Assembly: GCA_020054055.1 (NCBI GenBank)
Contig: JAGVLZ010000353.1
Location: 1 to 8,614 of the forward strand
Length of the DNA: 8,614 nt
Origin: Phycisphaerales bacterium
Lineage (GTDB): Bacteria; Planctomycetota; Phycisphaerae; Phycisphaerales; UBA1924
Direction: 5' to 3'
Shown: piece after piece, positions 6,624-8,614 of the stretch
Position numbering within the stretch: the stretch's first letter is position 1
Layout of the letters: each line of letters opens with the position of its first letter
Made by a program: the position numbers and the translations under genes
Notes under the pieces: generated by a model
Databases searched by the model: none
The model's input: the letters and a program-made list of their open reading frames with translations, nothing else
Told to the model about the DNA's origin: nothing

Positions 6624-8057
6624 ATGCTCACTCGGACCATTGCTATCGCGTTCGCCTGCTTGACTCTGCTCGCAACGTCAAAGGCTCTCGCTGTCTTCTG
6701 CGGCTCGACGCCGCTGGACAGCCGGTTCGATGCGGTGTGCGGACTCGCGCCGCGCGCCTGGGTGTATGACGAAACGTGGCGGCCCGAAGGCTCCGGCACC
6801 TATGTGCAGTGGACCGACCCGCAGAACGTCCAGCGCGTCGGCATCATTACCGTTCAGCACTTCCTCGACGGCAACCCGAATCCGTCGGGCGATTGCACGT
6901 CTCAGGTCGGCCTGTGGTATGCCTACTTCCGCGGCTGTTCGGAGGCCTGCCCCAACTGCCCCTGCGCCAACGTATGCATGGGGGTGAGCGAGGACATCAC
7001 ACGGGTTCGAATCACCTGCTTCCGATTGGCAACCCTTCCCTACCGCGAAATCACCTTCGGACTCCCCGACGGCGTGGTGATCGGCGAGATCGAACCTTGC
7101 GACCTGAGTTCCATCGCGCACATCACGCCGATCCAGATCGACACACCATACAACCTCGACCTGTGCACCGGTCAGATGCTGTACCTCGCGGGGTGGGGGC
7201 GAACCCGCAATGTCCCCTGCGGCGTGGCCATCGAACCCGAGAATGAAGCCAAGAGCCTCCATGTCGGCCTCTCCAGCATCACGAGCATCGGATGCTTTAA
7301 GGACGGCAGAAGCGGCGGCGTCTCCTTTGCCCCAAACGACGAGAACCCGCAAACCGGCTGCGGGCTGTACGGCGGTGTTTCGTGCCACGATTCGGGCGGC
7401 GCGGCGCTGGTCGAGGGCCCGGGAGGCTCTCTCAGGCTGATCGGGGTGCTTGCCACTCAAGGCGTCATGTTCTTTGCGGCCAGACACCAGGAAATCTCCG
7501 ACCCGGATGATCCGACGTTTATCCGCAGGCCGTGCCGGCCTGAGGCGTGTGGAGATATTGACGGGGATCCATTACATCTTCAGGACTGCGATGACGCTGA
7601 GTGCCTCGACGCGTTGGACGAATGGCCCGTGAATCCTTGGTGTCTGGGCGACATGGACGGCGATGGAATCGCCGGAACGAAGGTCGACGTCAACATGATC
7701 AAGTGTGATCCTGGCGGGAACCCGAACTTCTGTGATCGGAACCAATGGTGCTGGGGCGACGCCAACCTTGACGGGTATGTCAACAGCACCGATATCCAAC
7801 TCGTCCGAGACATCCGCGCCCAGGGCACTGCGCCCGATTTCTCGGTTTCGTGCAACGTGTGCGCCGCGTGTCCGCCACTCTACGAATGGTGCCGGGGTGA
7901 TGTGAACTTCGATGGCGTCGTGGACGCCGAGGATGAAACCATCGTGGACAGTCTCGACGGAGTCGTCGATGGGGCGATGCACCTCTCCTATCGCTGCTTC
8001 CAAGGCGCGCCCGGCTGTGAGCCGCCGGATCCTTGCCCACCACCTCCGGTGCCTTAG
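6624..8057 (+). CDS. Exported trypsin-like (S1) serine peptidase with dockerin/EF-hand-type repeats
   Basis: The product is 477 residues. A signal peptide (about 1-23: LTR, then a hydrophobic core, then SKALA) is followed by a divergent chymotrypsin-fold region (about 25-290). Triad candidates are His79 in GIITVQHFL (compare LTAAHC), Asp160 in CDLSSIAHI and Ser257 in CHDSGG; the AGWGRT strand (189-194) is typical of S1 enzymes. The oxyanion position before DSGG is His rather than the usual Gly. A Cys-rich insertion (Cys105, 109, 112, 114 and 118) lengthens the His-Asp spacing. Residues about 310-446 hold four GDxxxDG-type repeats as in dockerin or EF-hand calcium sites, and the end is Pro-rich (PPDPCPPPPVP). 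It is probably secreted, with many cysteines for disulfides. It is divergent from the tad operon and no functional link is shown. Activity is likely but not certain; Asp160 is the least sure triad member. Confidence 0.82.
   Translation: MLTRTIAIAFACLTLLATSKALAVFCGSTPLDSRFDAVCGLAPRAWVYDETWRPEGSGTYVQWTDPQNVQRVGIITVQHFLDGNPNPSGDCTSQVGLWYAYFRGCSEACPNCPCANVCMGVSEDITRVRITCFRLATLPYREITFGLPDGVVIGEIEPCDLSSIAHITPIQIDTPYNLDLCTGQMLYLAGWGRTRNVPCGVAIEPENEAKSLHVGLSSITSIGCFKDGRSGGVSFAPNDENPQTGCGLYGGVSCHDSGGAALVEGPGGSLRLIGVLATQGVMFFAARHQEISDPDDPTFIRRPCRPEACGDIDGDPLHLQDCDDAECLDALDEWPVNPWCLGDMDGDGIAGTKVDVNMIKCDPGGNPNFCDRNQWCWGDANLDGYVNSTDIQLVRDIRAQGTAPDFSVSCNVCAACPPLYEWCRGDVNFDGVVDAEDETIVDSLDGVVDGAMHLSYRCFQGAPGCEPPDPCPPPPVP
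7551..7961 (+). repeat. Dockerin/EF-hand-like repeat block within the peptidase gene
   Basis: Four units begin with GDIDGD (residue 310), GDMDGDG (342), GDANLDG (378) and GDVNFDG (425). The last three have a following hydrophobic/Asp pattern such as STDIQLVRDI or AEDETIVDSL, and each is preceded by a WC pair (WCLGD, WCWGD, WCRGD). The Asp spacing matches calcium-binding loops. The first unit is the most diverged. Confidence 0.7.
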
Positions 8058-8614
8058 GCCATTTCAGCCTCGCACCCGTTGCGCCGAGTCCGCGTCAACG
8101 TCGCGACGCCGGCGAGCGCAAAGAGGGTCGCAGCTCCTGGCGACACAGGATTTGGAATGGCGAAAGCCGTCTGGAGAGATACCGTCCCGCTCACCCAAAG
8201 TGCGTCAGTCTGACCAGGGGCATTGTCGCGAGTCTCGACGAACTCCAACCTTATGAGACCGTCCGCCAGTGCCTGCACATTGGGAATGTTGTAGTTGGCG
8301 AGTTTTCGGATCCCGCCGCTGCTGTACGCGGTCGGCCCTCCTGGCACGGGATCGGCAGACCCAGGCTGAATCCCGAATCCAGAGAACTCTCCGTTGTTCG
8401 TGTCTCGCACGACCAGCAAGACATCGCGCAGGCGTGACTCGGGTACCAGCGTCTGCAACACGACGTCCCACCCTGAACCAGTCACATAGTTGAACGGTCC
8501 AATCCACAAAAAGATTACCACGTTGTTCGGCGAGTTCGCCCCGTCCACGCTCGGGATGCCCGCCACGTCAAGCACGGCAAGCCCCGCGCCCGCGCGCTCG
8601 CCGCCGACGGCTAC
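8054..8614 (-). CDS. Exported protein with PEP-CTERM-like C-terminal sorting signal (5' end beyond the window)
   Basis: The last 186 codons of a minus-strand gene are visible; the frame is open to the right edge, so the true start lies outside. An internal GTG at 8575 is not a convincing start because similar sequence (AGAGLAVLDVAG) continues upstream. The body is beta-rich in appearance and matches no family I can name. The C-terminus has the layout of planctomycete PEP-CTERM-like signals: IPNPVSPGAA, a short hydrophobic stretch (TLFALAGVATL), then basic TRTRR. An unusual tail, NGCEAEMA, follows the basic residues, where such proteins normally end. Its TAA stop interlocks with the TAG of the convergent peptidase gene in a 4-bp overlap. 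The role is probably as an exported or surface-anchored protein; no enzymatic motif is seen. Confidence 0.75.
   Translation of the reverse strand, partial: VAVGGERAGAGLAVLDVAGIPSVDGANSPNNVVIFLWIGPFNYVTGSGWDVVLQTLVPESRLRDVLLVVRDTNNGEFSGFGIQPGSADPVPGGPTAYSSGGIRKLANYNIPNVQALADGLIRLEFVETRDNAPGQTDALWVSGTVSLQTAFAIPNPVSPGAATLFALAGVATLTRTRRNGCEAEMA

Noticed and set aside
6440..6799. Minus-strand open frame in the divergent spacer and the peptidase start
   Set aside because: It overlaps the signal-peptide coding region of a well-supported gene on the other strand, and its product has no recognisable feature.
7551..7961. Cellulosome membership suggested by dockerin-like repeats
   Set aside because: The units are spaced irregularly and four in number, unlike a paired type I dockerin, and no cohesin is visible. 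They are better read as general calcium-binding repeats.

Overview
The window is GC-rich, densely coded bacterial DNA. It most likely comes from a planctomycete, perhaps of the Phycisphaerae type. This is inferred from family content, not from a marker gene: an FHA-fused Tad ATPase, a Hanks-type Ser/Thr kinase, a secreted protein with GDxNxDG (dockerin/EF-hand-like) repeats, and a protein ending in a PEP-CTERM-like sorting signal.

From 6290 down to the left edge, six genes on the minus strand form what looks like one operon. In transcription order they are cpaB (SAF/RcpC pilus assembly protein), cpaF/tadA with an N-terminal FHA domain (secretion ATPase), tadB and tadC (inner-membrane platform proteins), a membrane protein with a cytoplasmic FHA domain, and a Ser/Thr protein kinase whose 3' end lies outside the window. 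Spacing is tight: 27 nt, an ATGA overlap, a 14-nt overlap, 27 nt and 1 nt. No secretin (cpaC), TadZ/CpaE, pilin or prepilin peptidase is present in this stretch. The first four products form the motor and platform of a Tad/Flp (type IVc) pilus or secretion machine. The two FHA domains and the kinase suggest that this machine is controlled by threonine phosphorylation; that link is inference.

The 333-bp divergent spacer (6291-6623) must hold the promoters of both flanking units. Its most striking content is a strong GC-rich hairpin (6323-6365) in the cpaB leader. Around it are four alternating copies of AACGGA/TCCGTT that can pair in mutually exclusive ways, the last copy abutting the cpaB Shine-Dalgarno sequence.

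To the right, on the plus strand, lies an exported trypsin-like (S1) serine peptidase with a Cys-rich insertion and C-terminal calcium-binding-type repeats (6624-8057). Its stop codon overlaps that of a convergent minus-strand gene (8054 to the right edge) for a surface or exported protein with a PEP-CTERM-like C-terminus. I saw no RNA genes, insertion sequences or CRISPR arrays.
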